From NCBI GenBank assembly GCA_016462055.1, contig JAEMTX010000010.1, positions 1 through 21,911 on the forward strand: a DNA stretch of 21,911 bases, given 5' to 3'. A program made the position numbers and the translations under genes. The notes beneath the pieces were generated by a model. It was not told the DNA's origin. It saw only the letters and a list, made by a program, of their open reading frames with translations, and did not search any database. Source of the DNA: Acidimicrobiia bacterium. GTDB lineage: Bacteria; Actinomycetota; Acidimicrobiia; Acidimicrobiales; Acidimicrobilacustridaceae. This document shows positions 14,703-21,592 of the stretch, in pieces. Position 1 is the first letter of the stretch. Each line of letters begins with the position of its first letter.

Positions 14703-15104
14703 GTGATTCTTCTCCGTCGATTCGCTGTGATTGCGGTCGGTGGCGTACTTGGTTCGTGGATGCGCTGGCGATTGTCAGTGTGGTTCCCCGTTGCGTCAGG
14801 AACGTTCCCAACCACGACGCTCGCCATCAATCTTCTTGGCTCCGCTCTTATCGGCGTTGTGTTGGTGCTGTTTCTTGATCGACAACCGCCACGACTGCTG
14901 ACCCATTCGTTTCTCGGCACTGGCATTCTCGGAGCATTCACGACATTCTCAACATTCACCGTTGAGAGCGCAGAGTTGTTGCGGCAATCGAAACCGCTCA
15001 CCGCGTTCGTATATGTCGTTGCATCTGTTGTTGGTGGTGTCGTAGTGGCGTTGGCATCGATGCGAGTTACGCGTCGAGCGATACACCTAGAGGCCGCGGC
15101 ATGA
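14703..15104 (+). CDS. crcB: Fluoride channel subunit CrcB/Fluc, first copy
   Basis: A 133-aa, four-TM fluoride channel protein that lets F- leave the cell. Family marks are GSWMRWRL near the start (conserved Arg), INLLGSALIG (conserved Asn), and GTGILGAFTTFSTFTVE with the TTFST pore and Na+-site break in helix 3. The start is a GTG at 14703, 7 nt after the serS stop; the longer in-frame reading lies within serS. It overlaps the second copy by 4 nt, indicating a heterodimeric Fluc pair. Confidence 0.92.
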   Translation: MILLRRFAVIAVGGVLGSWMRWRLSVWFPVASGTFPTTTLAINLLGSALIGVVLVLFLDRQPPRLLTHSFLGTGILGAFTTFSTFTVESAELLRQSKPLTAFVYVVASVVGGVVVALASMRVTRRAIHLEAAA

Positions 15105-15469
15105 CCGCTTGGATTGTCGTTGGACTCGCAGGTGCTCTTGGGGCAACGAGTCGTCACGCGGTGGACATCGGGCTGCGGCGTTGGTTCCCCAGGGGTCCGT
15201 CGATCGGCATTCTTGTGGCGAACCTTCTCGGTTCGTTTGTTCTCGGAATCATTGTCGGAGTTTCCGCAACGCGAACGATTGACGAGAACCTCCGCCTCGG
15301 GGTTGCTGCCGGTTTCTGTGGGGCATTCACCACGTTCTCTACGTTTGCGGCCGAACTCGCCGGTCTCGTGAATGATCGCAACCACCGAATGTTGGTGCAG
15401 TGGACGGCGATGATGGTGCTTGGTGGCGGCCTCGCTGCCTACGCCGGCATCGTTCTTGGTCGCGTTTGA
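15101..15469 (+). CDS. crcB: Fluoride channel subunit CrcB/Fluc, second copy
   Basis: 122 aa, four helices, with GATSRHAVD (Arg), VANLLGSFVLG (Asn) and GFCGAFTTFSTFAAE (TTFST) at the positions matching the first copy. The ATG overlaps the first copy's stop (ATGA), so they are translated together. Fluc channels are antiparallel dimers; two genes of this kind usually make a heterodimer with opposite insertion. No fluoride riboswitch is evident, since the pair lies directly behind serS. Confidence 0.92.
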   Translation: MTAWIVVGLAGALGATSRHAVDIGLRRWFPRGPSIGILVANLLGSFVLGIIVGVSATRTIDENLRLGVAAGFCGAFTTFSTFAAELAGLVNDRNHRMLVQWTAMMVLGGGLAAYAGIVLGRV

Positions 15470-15515
15470 TGACTTCGGCTTGGTGCGGGCGAGAAACCTG
15501 GAGTGAACTGGACCT

Positions 15516-16169
15516 ATGAGCGCAGCCCCAGAACTCGATCTCCTACGTGCGGAACTCCAGGAAAAGGGCTTGCGTCGCGCCGAGCTACTCGACGACCCTT
15601 TCGCTCAGTTCGATGCATGGTTCGAGTTCGCCAAGAGCGTGAACACCCATGAGCCGCACGCCATGGTGCTTTCAAGTGTCGGCGCCGACGGAATGCCGTC
15701 GTCCCGACATGTGCTGTTGAAAGGTATGGATCACGGCTTTGTCTTCTTCACGAACTACACAAGCCAGAAGGGTCGTGAACTCACCGATCATCCGCAGGCC
15801 TCGATCTGTTTCCCTTGGAACATTCTTTCGCGTCAGGTTCGAGTCATTGGCAACGTTGAGAAAGTCACCGAGGCGGAAAGTGATGAGTACTTCAGTACGC
15901 GACCACGTGGCAGTCAGATTGGGGCTTGGGCATCTCAGCAAAGTGAAGTGATGGCCAATCGTTCTGTTCTTGAATCACGATGGGCGGAGACCGATGAGCG
16001 TTTCGAGGGTGTGGATGTTCCTCGACCTCCGCATTGGGGTGGATTCCGTGTGCTGCCGAGCGAGATTGAGTTCTGGCAAGGTCGACAGTCACGATTGCAC
16101 GATCGATTCCGCTACACCGCCGACGCGTCGCAGCCAGCTGGTTGGCGCGTCGAACGGCTCAACCCCTAA
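15516..16169 (+). CDS. pdxH: Pyridoxamine 5'-phosphate oxidase
   Basis: A 217-aa FMN enzyme that oxidises pyridoxine or pyridoxamine 5'-phosphate to pyridoxal 5'-phosphate. The FMN-binding split-barrel shows PSSRHVLLKGMDHGFVFFTNY and SQKGRELTDHP (both family hallmarks), then RQVRVIGNVEKV. The C-terminal dimerisation region has GGFRVLPSEIEFWQGRQSR-LHDR, with the substrate-binding R-x-H-D-R. The length is normal. ATG 15516 has GGAG about 12 nt upstream (15500-15503). It lies 46 nt after the second crcB and may be cotranscribed. It converges on the oxidoreductase gene with 11 nt between stops and no visible terminator. Confidence 0.95.
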   Translation: MSAAPELDLLRAELQEKGLRRAELLDDPFAQFDAWFEFAKSVNTHEPHAMVLSSVGADGMPSSRHVLLKGMDHGFVFFTNYTSQKGRELTDHPQASICFPWNILSRQVRVIGNVEKVTEAESDEYFSTRPRGSQIGAWASQQSEVMANRSVLESRWAETDERFEGVDVPRPPHWGGFRVLPSEIEFWQGRQSRLHDRFRYTADASQPAGWRVERLNP

Positions 16170-16180
16170 AGGCGTAACTG

Positions 16181-17113
16181 TTAGGGAAGAACCTTCATGA
16201 CTTCTTCGGCCAACAAATGAATGTGGTCGAGATCATCCATGTCGAGGATCTGTAGGTACACGCGCGTGGCACCCGCTTCGGCGAACGACGCGATCTTGTC
16301 CAGCACCTGCGCCGGCGAACCGGCAGCGCCATTCTGAAGAAGTTCGTCGACTTCACGGCCGATGTTCTGTGCACGGCGAGCAATTTCTGCATCGTTGGCG
16401 CCGACGCACAACACCTGCGCAACTGAGTAGGTCATTGATTCTGGATCGCGATCGCGTGCTTCACATGCGGCGCGGACGTTGTCGCATGACGCTCGATAGA
16501 TCTCGACTGGAGGGAATGGAAGGTTGAATTCATTGGCGTACTGCGCAGCGAGTGCAGGTGTGCGCTTGGGGCCGTAGCCGCCCATGATGATCGGCGGGCC
16601 ACCAGCCTGAACAGGCTTGGGGATCGCCGGTGAGCCAACGATGGTGTGATGCTGCCCCTCGAACGAATACTGCGAATCGAGCGGGGTATTCCACATGCCA
16701 GTGATGATTTCGAGCTGCTCTTCAAGAATGTCGAAGCGCTGACCAAGAGTGGGGAACGGAATGCCATACGCGGTGTGCTCGGCATCGAACCAGCCGGCAC
16801 CCAGACCTAGTTCGATACGACCGTCACTCATGTCATCGATCTGCGCGACGGCTACTGCCAACTGACCGGGCAAACGGAACGTTGCCGAAGCGACAAGCGT
16901 GCCAAGACGAATGGTGCTGGTTTCACGCGCAATCGCACCCAGCGTGACCCAAGAATCGGTAGGGCCGGGCATCGGGTCGCCAGCGCCCATGCGCAAGTAG
17001 TGATCGGAGCGGAAGAAGCCATCGAACCCGAGTTGTTCGGCAAGTTGCGCAACTGCGAGTTGTTGACGATACGAAGCGCCCTGCTGGGGTTCAACAAAGA
17101 TGCGAAGTTCCAT
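16181..17113 (-). CDS. Luciferase-like (LLM class) flavin or F420-dependent oxidoreductase
   Basis: A 310-aa TIM-barrel oxidoreductase of the bacterial luciferase superfamily. Typical strands are GFDGFFRSDHYL, RLGTLVASATFRLPGQLAVAVAQIDDMSDGRIELGLGAGW (only key parts cited: D-x-x-SDGRIELGLGAGW), and GGPPIIMGGYGPKRTPALAAQYANEFN. This subgroup in actinobacteria usually takes F420 rather than FMN; the substrate cannot be told. The ATG at 17113 has TAGCCT 6 nt upstream, overlapping the stop codon of the ccdA-like gene, so it probably has its own leaderless transcript. Confidence 0.88.
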   Translation of the reverse strand: MELRIFVEPQQGASYRQQLAVAQLAEQLGFDGFFRSDHYLRMGAGDPMPGPTDSWVTLGAIARETSTIRLGTLVASATFRLPGQLAVAVAQIDDMSDGRIELGLGAGWFDAEHTAYGIPFPTLGQRFDILEEQLEIITGMWNTPLDSQYSFEGQHHTIVGSPAIPKPVQAGGPPIIMGGYGPKRTPALAAQYANEFNLPFPPVEIYRASCDNVRAACEARDRDPESMTYSVAQVLCVGANDAEIARRAQNIGREVDELLQNGAAGSPAQVLDKIASFAEAGATRVYLQILDMDDLDHIHLLAEEVMKVLP

Positions 17114-17119
17114 ACGCCG

Positions 17120-17125
17120 AGGCTA
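17120..17125 (-). promoter_or_regulatory. -10 box of the LLM oxidoreductase, overlapping the ccdA-like stop codon
   Basis: TAGCCT on the minus strand spans 17125 to 17120. Its first three bases are the TAG stop of the preceding gene, and six bases separate it from the ATG at 17113. No ribosome site is present. This matches the other leaderless starts in the window. Confidence 0.5.
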
Positions 17126-17983
17126 CTTGTCGTCAGCCCGGGCCTTACTGAGCAACGCGATGAACACGATGATCGCGATGACGAGTCCGAGGATGAGGCC
17201 GATGCGGGTTGGGCCAACCTCGTTGATCCATTGGGTGATGTTGCCATTGAGATTGAACATCCAGCCGGCGATGCCTCCGCCCGAGGTGTTGCCGTTCAAC
17301 ACTCGCAGCTCGTACCAGCCGTAATAGGCGACATACAGACCAGCAAGAACGAGCAATACGCCGGAAATGCGATTGATATACGGCAGTACACCGCGCATCT
17401 TCTTCACGATCCCTTGGCGTGCAAGTGCGATGGCAAGTGTGAGCACGATCAACACAAGTCCCATGCCGAGCGCATAGGCAATAAATGCACCGAGACCAAC
17501 GAAGAAGTTCTGCTGATCAATAACCGTTGAGATCGCCGCGATGAACAACGACAACGTGCAGCTCAGTGAGACGAGTGCATAGGAGATACCGAACACGAAA
17601 ACGGATCCAAGTTCGCGACCCTCAGGGCCTTTCGAAATCTTCGGCAAATTCACGGTGATTTCGCGACCCATCAGCAAACGAATGCCGAGGATTACCAGAA
17701 CAACTCCCAACACGATGGTGAGCCAGGGCAACTTGTCGTTGATGGAAGAAAGAATCGGATCAAGAACGAGTCCGAGAACACCGAACACCACAACAAAGCC
17801 AGCCGTCATTGCTGCGCCCACGGCGAGTGCACGCAGAACGGTTGCGTCGGCCCGACTCTCTGTGTCTCTCGCGTTCTCGAGTCCTAAGAAATACGACAGA
17901 TACGCCGGCAACATGGCGAAGCCGCACGGATTAAACGTGGCGACCATGCCAACACCGAATGCGTAAACAATCGCTGAGTTCAT
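17123..17983 (-). CDS. ccdA: CcdA/DsbD-type transmembrane thiol-disulfide transporter
   Basis: 286 aa, about seven helices, of the CcdA family that carries reducing power across the membrane. The two redox cysteines sit in helices 1 and 4: C20 in FNPCGFAMLPAYLS and C142 in SLSCTLSLF. A final extra helix (about 262-280) with a basic end follows a Gly/Asn-rich outer loop. It starts 1 nt after the stop of the TlpA-like gene, so the two form an operon, a membrane reductant and its outer thioredoxin. Likely clients here are the CxxCH of CtaC and the CuA cysteines. Confidence 0.9.
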   Translation of the reverse strand: MNSAIVYAFGVGMVATFNPCGFAMLPAYLSYFLGLENARDTESRADATVLRALAVGAAMTAGFVVVFGVLGLVLDPILSSINDKLPWLTIVLGVVLVILGIRLLMGREITVNLPKISKGPEGRELGSVFVFGISYALVSLSCTLSLFIAAISTVIDQQNFFVGLGAFIAYALGMGLVLIVLTLAIALARQGIVKKMRGVLPYINRISGVLLVLAGLYVAYYGWYELRVLNGNTSGGGIAGWMFNLNGNITQWINEVGPTRIGLILGLVIAIIVFIALLSKARADDK

Positions 17984-17984
17984 G

Positions 17985-18599
17985 TCATTTACCCGTGGCG
18001 GTCTTCACGAGTTCGGTGAACTGAGACTGGGTGAGTGCACCCGAATGCGCGGCCAGAATCGTTCCGTTTGGCGTGACAAGCACGGTGTAGGGGAGTCCGA
18101 TTCCACCAAGCGAGCGCAGAATCGACCCATTGACATCGCGTCCAAGCGGATAGGTCACGCCGGTTCGTTCGGCCATCGCTTGTCCGAGTTCGGGGGGTTC
18201 CAGATAATCAAGACCAAGAATGTCGATGTCGTTGCGGTTGGCCTGCCACACTTTTTCCAGTGCGGGCATTTCGGTTACGCATGGAACACAGGTTGATGAC
18301 CACACATTGATCAGAAGCGGTTTGCCGTTCGGTACGAGTTCTTTGGTCGAGCCGTCGAAGGCGACGTAGGTGAGTTTCGGCAACCTGGTGCCGGTCACGT
18401 CGTTGGTGATGACGAGTTCAGGTGGTTGCGTTGCGTTCGGATCGAGCTTGGTGACATCCGAGGATGTCGTTGACGAACCACCGGAGATCGACAGAATCAG
18501 GGCGATTGCGAAACCCACGACGATCAGCCCCGCCACGGTGAGCGGGAGATAACGGCGCAGGGCCGATCGGGGTTGGGGAGGAAGCGGTGCGGGTTCCAT
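17985..18599 (-). CDS. Membrane-anchored TlpA/ResA-type thioredoxin
   Basis: 204 aa. One membrane anchor lies at about 17-38, after a Pro-rich start. A Ser/Thr-rich linker follows, then a thioredoxin fold facing outside with active site WSSTCVPC (C104, C107) and the cis-Pro region GIGLPYTVLV. It probably receives electrons from the adjacent CcdA-like protein and reduces apocytochrome c or copper-centre thiols, as ResA and TlpA do. ATG 18599 is chosen because the anchor follows at normal distance. An in-frame extension to 18743 lacks family similarity. Confidence 0.88.
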   Translation of the reverse strand: MEPAPLPPQPRSALRRYLPLTVAGLIVVGFAIALILSISGGSSTTSSDVTKLDPNATQPPELVITNDVTGTRLPKLTYVAFDGSTKELVPNGKPLLINVWSSTCVPCVTEMPALEKVWQANRNDIDILGLDYLEPPELGQAMAERTGVTYPLGRDVNGSILRSLGGIGLPYTVLVTPNGTILAAHSGALTQSQFTELVKTATGK

Positions 18600-18628
18600 A
18601 TGAGATCCGACTGCGAGAGGCAGTGCCG

Positions 18629-18634
18629 ACCGTA
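18629..18634 (-). promoter_or_regulatory. Candidate -10 box for the TlpA-like/ccdA operon
   Basis: TACGGT on the minus strand, identical to the serS -10 box, lies 29 nt before the ATG at 18599. It would give a leader of roughly 22 nt with a weak GGAT ribosome site. The remaining 18600-18764 gap has no gene. Confidence 0.4.
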
Positions 18635-18712
18635 CTTGGACCCCCGCACCACTCCCAATCACCTCTCGGCCAAAGGCCGGTTCGGTGACAGGTCCGACTG
18701 TCCGAGGCTGCA

Positions 18713-18744
18713 GGTGGGATCGGCTCGGGGGCGGCGATCCCACC
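18713..18744 (-). terminator. 10-bp perfect stem-loop 21 nt after whiB7, no U-tract
   Basis: GGTGGGATCG and CGATCCCACC are perfectly complementary around a 12-nt C/G-rich loop. It lies just beyond the whiB7 stop on the minus strand and before the TlpA-like gene. No T-run follows, so this would be a U-less terminator of the kind proposed for actinobacteria, or an mRNA 3'-end stabiliser. A protein-binding dyad is also possible. Confidence 0.45.
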
Positions 18745-18764
18745 CGGCTGCGGGCAGGTGGTTG

Positions 18765-19109
18765 CTAGGCGGAGCGCAACCAGGACTGAAGATGCACCGG
18801 CACGGGGATGTCGGGCAGCTCATCCTCGACTCGAGCGAGCTTCGGCGGGCGGCCGCGGCGACGCTTGGTGGCGAGGATTTTTCCGTTGATGAACATTTGT
18901 CCACCCCACACGCCCCATGGCTCGTGGCGCTCAATCGCCCCTTCGAGACACTCGACGATCACCGGACAGGTCGAACAGATCGACTTGGCGATGGCGATGT
19001 CCTGGAGCTCTTCAGAGAAATAGACGCCGGTCAACGTTGCATTGAGGTCGTTGCATGCGGCGTCGGCCCTGACGGCCGGTGAGATGTCGTCGAGCGTCTC
19101 GGCGAGCAT
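18765..19109 (-). CDS. whiB7: WhiB7-type iron-sulfur transcriptional regulator with AT-hook
   Basis: A 114-aa WhiB protein. The 4Fe-4S cysteines are C19, C45, C48 and C54 (C-x25-C-x2-C-x5-C). Next come EPWGVWGG (63-70), the turn that contacts the principal sigma factor, then MFINGKI and the AT-hook RRRGRPPK (83-90). The order EPWGVWGG-x2-F-x2-G-x-I-x3-KR-x-RGRP matches mycobacterial WhiB7, activator of intrinsic antibiotic resistance genes. The C-terminal tail of about 24 residues is longer than in mycobacteria. AAAGGA lies about 8 nt before the ATG. The upstream DNA carries an attenuator-like leader, as in whiB7/wblC of Mycobacterium and Streptomyces. Confidence 0.9.
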   Translation of the reverse strand: MLAETLDDISPAVRADAACNDLNATLTGVYFSEELQDIAIAKSICSTCPVIVECLEGAIERHEPWGVWGGQMFINGKILATKRRRGRPPKLARVEDELPDIPVPVHLQSWLRSA

Positions 19110-19112
19110 CGT

Positions 19113-19226
19113 TCATTCCTTTCGTGGGTGCACCGTGGTGCAGGTGGAGTGGAGGGTTGAGGGGTGGGAGTTGAGGGACAGGCGGAGGTGGATGGAAGTT
19201 GGTGGATGGGGGGCGTGGCCGCACAT
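19113..19226 (-). other. Open frame of 37 codons between the terminator and whiB7
   Basis: An ATG at 19226, in the T-rich tail of the terminator, opens a frame that runs through the C-rich leader and stops with TGA three bases before the whiB7 ATG. The product would be rich in His, Pro, Ser and Thr. No ribosome site precedes it and C-rich DNA rarely has stops, so it may be chance. If translated it would be coupled to whiB7. Confidence 0.2.
19130..19216 (-). promoter_or_regulatory. C-rich, G-poor whiB7 leader segment (rut-like); G-quadruplex motif on the other strand
   Basis: Read as whiB7 RNA, about 85 nt are nearly all C, A and U with very few G, the composition preferred by Rho. The plus strand, which is the template, has four runs of at least three G at 19154-19156, 19161-19164, 19166-19168 and 19175-19177 with short loops, a canonical G-quadruplex pattern. 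Either could restrain transcription into whiB7. Confidence 0.45.
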
Positions 19227-19233
19227 GAAGAAA

Positions 19234-19257
19234 GGCCGCCGGGGGAACCCGGCGGCC
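19234..19257 (-). terminator. Strong intrinsic terminator in the whiB7 leader
   Basis: On the minus strand GGCCGCCGGG-TTCC-CCCGGCGGCC makes a perfect 10-bp stem followed by TTTCTT. On the plus strand no T-run follows, so it works towards whiB7. It lies 124 nt upstream of the whiB7 start, and no minus-strand gene ends close upstream: the next one (mrp) ends 1.15 kb away. It is therefore best read as an attenuator for whiB7. Confidence 0.8.
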
Positions 19258-19268
19258 TCAGTGCATGT

Positions 19269-19305
19269 ACGCAGTGGTTACTGCGTCAGCTCAGAGATCG
19301 CCGGG
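19269..19305 (-). promoter_or_regulatory. Candidate antiterminator elements of the whiB7 leader
   Basis: CCCGGCG (minus, 19305 to 19299) is complementary to CGCCGGG (19254 to 19248) in the 5' arm of the terminator and copies the start of its 3' arm. Pairing the two would prevent terminator formation. Between them lies a separate perfect hairpin, ACGCAGT-AACC-ACTGCGT (19286 to 19269), which would stack inside the antiterminator. The structure is inferred by eye; energies were not computed. Confidence 0.5.
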
Positions 19306-19353
19306 ACGGGTGCTTATGACCGAAGGTCGTAAAAGCGTTGATCCCGGTGGCAT
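19291..19353 (-). CDS. Candidate leader peptide (uORF) of whiB7, 20 codons
   Basis: ATG at 19353, stop TGA at 19293-19291, product starting MPPGSTLLRP. Its last codons (CCC GGC GAT CTC) contain the antiterminator segment, so a ribosome that reaches the stop would cover it and let the terminator form, while a stalled ribosome would leave it free. No Shine-Dalgarno sequence and no well-placed -10 box precede the ATG. A second frame from GTG 19375 to TGA 19288-19286 (29 codons) would act alike. Which of them, if any, is translated is unknown. Confidence 0.4.
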   Translation of the reverse strand: MPPGSTLLRPSVISTRPGDL

Positions 19354-19538
19354 ACCAAGTGGCGGAAATGGTCACGTTGGTTCGCGGTGCCACAGGCGCG
19401 ACAGAGGCCGGAATGGCCGAATTACGCGGTGTGGAGGCGGTCGTGAACATGAACTCCACCGAACCATGCCTGTGGTGGCCCCGTCAACTGAATTATTGGA
19501 AATCGGCCTGTTCCCGTTCCTGCCAAGGGATCGGGGGC
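19354..19538. other. Intergenic DNA between the whiB7 leader and the thioesterase-like gene
   Basis: No convincing gene on either strand; the open frames here lack family similarity and ribosome sites. The whiB7 promoter should lie here or just left of it. The only hint is a TGGTATGCC extended -10-like stretch at 19349-19357 (minus), which is weak. Confidence 0.4.
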
Positions 19539-19544
19539 TAGCGT
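19539..19544 (+). promoter_or_regulatory. -10 box of the thioesterase-like gene
   Basis: TAGCGT, the same hexamer as at the ABC operon, lies eight bases before the ATG at 19553 with no ribosome site. A leaderless transcript is likely. Confidence 0.5.
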
Positions 19545-19552
19545 CGCGGGTC

Positions 19553-20398
19553 ATGGGAAACGCGGATTCGGCGGCGGAACAGGGCTCAACCCGGCGATCT
19601 GAGCGCGAAAACGGGGCCAGCCGAGTACTGCCTCTACCAACTTCGGGCCGGATTTTTCGGCGCGAACGAAGAGTGCGGTTGGGCGATGTCGATGCCACTG
19701 GCCGCCTTCGCCTCGATGCGGTGGCCCGCTATCTCCAAGACGTCGCCACCGACGATTCCGATGACGTCGGCAGTCTCGAGGCCCGGGCCTGGGTAGTTCG
19801 GCGCACATTGATCGAACAGCGCAAAGCGATGCGAAATAGCGAAGACGTTTCGCTGGCCACGTTCTGTTCGGGAATGGGCAGCCGCTGGGCGGAACGCCGC
19901 GTGTCAATGACCGGAGAGCACGGCGGTTCGGTGGAAGCGGTGACCTTATGGGTGCATCTCGACCCCGTGACCGGTCGTCCGAAGACCTTGCCCGCTGGGT
20001 TTGTTGCGACCTACACCGAACCTTCGGGCGGTCGCGAAGTCACTGCCCGCCAAGTGCATGATCCCGTGGTTCCTGGCGACGACGGGGTGCACACGATGCC
20101 GTGGTGGCCGCGAGTCACCGATCTTGATGTTCTTAATCACGTCAACAATGCAGTGTCATGGGAAGTTGTGGAACAAACGCTCGAGCGCGTGCGTGCCCGC
20201 GAGCTCATCGATCTCGGCACGGGTAGTTCATTGCGCGCGGAAGTTGAATTTCGCGATGCAATTGATTACGACGTGGTTATTGGCGCGATGCCGTTGACGA
20301 TTGCGTATCGAGTGGCGAACGAGGTTCTCGAACTAGCGTTGTGGTCAACCGATGCTGAAACGGTGCACATGACCGCACAGGTGACGTCACTGCGCTGA
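19553..20398 (+). CDS. Acyl-ACP thioesterase-like double-hotdog protein
   Basis: 281 aa. After a disordered, charged N-terminus of about 35 residues come two hotdog domains as in FatA/FatB-type acyl-ACP thioesterases. The first (about 38-160) starts RRVRLGDVDATGRLRLDAVARYLQD (first 20 cited as typical) with WVVRRTLIEQR. The second (about 180-281) has RVTDLDVLNHVNNAVSWEVVE, where N195, H196, N198 and N199 match the catalytic NxHVNN-type loop. The likely reaction is release of fatty acids from acyl carrier protein, but acyl-CoA or other thioesters are possible. ATG 19553 is preferred over far upstream starts because of the -10 box at 19539. Confidence 0.8.
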   Translation: MGNADSAAEQGSTRRSERENGASRVLPLPTSGRIFRRERRVRLGDVDATGRLRLDAVARYLQDVATDDSDDVGSLEARAWVVRRTLIEQRKAMRNSEDVSLATFCSGMGSRWAERRVSMTGEHGGSVEAVTLWVHLDPVTGRPKTLPAGFVATYTEPSGGREVTARQVHDPVVPGDDGVHTMPWWPRVTDLDVLNHVNNAVSWEVVEQTLERVRARELIDLGTGSSLRAEVEFRDAIDYDVVIGAMPLTIAYRVANEVLELALWSTDAETVHMTAQVTSLR

Positions 20399-20413
20399 TT
20401 GCTGGTTAGCGAA

Positions 20414-21586
20414 TCAATTAGTTGCATCGAGCGCGGCAAGGGCTGCGTCGAGCATTCGCGCTGAACAGCCGCTCATCGAAATCGGCGGAGCTAGTTCAGT
20501 CACAAGTAGTTCAGTGATTGCCCGAAGGGCCGACGATGCTTCGCCTTCGCTGAGCACGATGGGTGCACCGGAATCGCCGCCTAGAGAAACGGCGGGTTCA
20601 AGAGGAATGCAACCAAGGAGCGGAAGGCCCTCGTCGGCAGCCAGCCTGGCGCCGCCCCCTTCACCGAATACGGCATGCGTGTGGCCGTGCTCGCAGGTGA
20701 ATGCACTCATGTTTTCGATAACGCCAAGAACATGAAGATGACTTTTGCGAGCCATGGTGACCGCACGGGTGGCAACCCGTTGCGCGCCGACCGCAGGAGT
20801 GGTGACAACGATCATCTCCGCTTGCGGAAGCATGCGGGCCAACCCCATTTGCACGTCGCCAGTGCCGGGCGGGAGATCGACGACGATGTAGTCGAGATCG
20901 CTGGCCCACGAAACGTCTTCGAGGAAGTGCTGTACGGCACGATTCAGAATGAGTCCGCGCCACATGAGCGCGTCGGTTTCATCGTCAACAAGTAATCCCA
21001 TGGACACGACATCGAGACGACCGGTACCGATGGGAATCGACTTCGGGATGATTGTGCGTTCTTCGTTGGGCCCCGTTGTTGCCTCGAGGCGACCTTCAAT
21101 ACCGAGCATGCGCGGAATTGAGAAACCCCAAATATCGGCATCGATGACGCCAACGGCGAAACCCCGATCAGCGAGTGCGGCGGCAATGTTCGCGGTGACT
21201 GACGATTTACCGACGCCACCTTTACCCGAAGCAATGGCCAGCACGCGTGCGCCAGGCGGCACTCGGTTGGGACCGGCAGAAGATTGCGCGTGCTTGCGGG
21301 CGACATTCATGGCCGCCGCCTTTTGATCGGCATCCATCTCGGCCCAGTCAATGGAGGCCGAGGTAATGCCTGGGAGAGCTTCGATGCGGGTCAGAATCTC
21401 GCGCTTGAGTTGCGCTTTCAGAGGGCAGCCGGCCGTAGTGAGAGCCACAACAACCACCGCTGCGCCGGCCTCGGACACCGTTGCTGACCGGGCCATGCCC
21501 AGTTCCACGATGTCAGCGCCCAACTCAGGATCGATAACGCCACGAAGCGCGGTGAGGATCTCGTCGCTCGTGGGAAGGGTGGCCAT
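20414..21586 (-). CDS. mrp: Mrp/ApbC (NBP35-type) iron-sulfur carrier ATPase
   Basis: 390 aa. An N-terminal MIP18/DUF59 domain (about 8-85; VIDPELGADIVELG, TTAGCPL) is followed by a SIMIBI P-loop ATPase with the deviant Walker A GKGGVGKSS (121-129), DADIWGFSIPRML and VDLPPGTGD. It binds and passes on 4Fe-4S clusters. The CxxC found in many Mrp proteins after the ENMS stretch is reduced to one Cys (C298 in FTCEHGH). The ATG at 21586 has TAGATT 6 nt upstream (leaderless). It is divergent from an ErpA/HesB-type gene and converges on the thioesterase-like gene with 15 nt between them. Confidence 0.92.
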   Translation of the reverse strand: MATLPTSDEILTALRGVIDPELGADIVELGMARSATVSEAGAAVVVVALTTAGCPLKAQLKREILTRIEALPGITSASIDWAEMDADQKAAAMNVARKHAQSSAGPNRVPPGARVLAIASGKGGVGKSSVTANIAAALADRGFAVGVIDADIWGFSIPRMLGIEGRLEATTGPNEERTIIPKSIPIGTGRLDVVSMGLLVDDETDALMWRGLILNRAVQHFLEDVSWASDLDYIVVDLPPGTGDVQMGLARMLPQAEMIVVTTPAVGAQRVATRAVTMARKSHLHVLGVIENMSAFTCEHGHTHAVFGEGGGARLAADEGLPLLGCIPLEPAVSLGGDSGAPIVLSEGEASSALRAITELLVTELAPPISMSGCSARMLDAALAALDATN

Positions 21587-21592
21587 AGCGGA

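Noticed and set aside
19234..19257. Terminator of mrp or of a plus-strand transcript.
   Set aside because: The T-rich tail is on the minus strand only, and mrp ends 1.15 kb upstream beyond an opposing gene.
19265..19552. Extension of the thioesterase-like protein to 19265.
   Set aside because: The extra 96 residues lack family similarity and would run through the whiB7 leader; a -10 box lies directly before the ATG at 19553.
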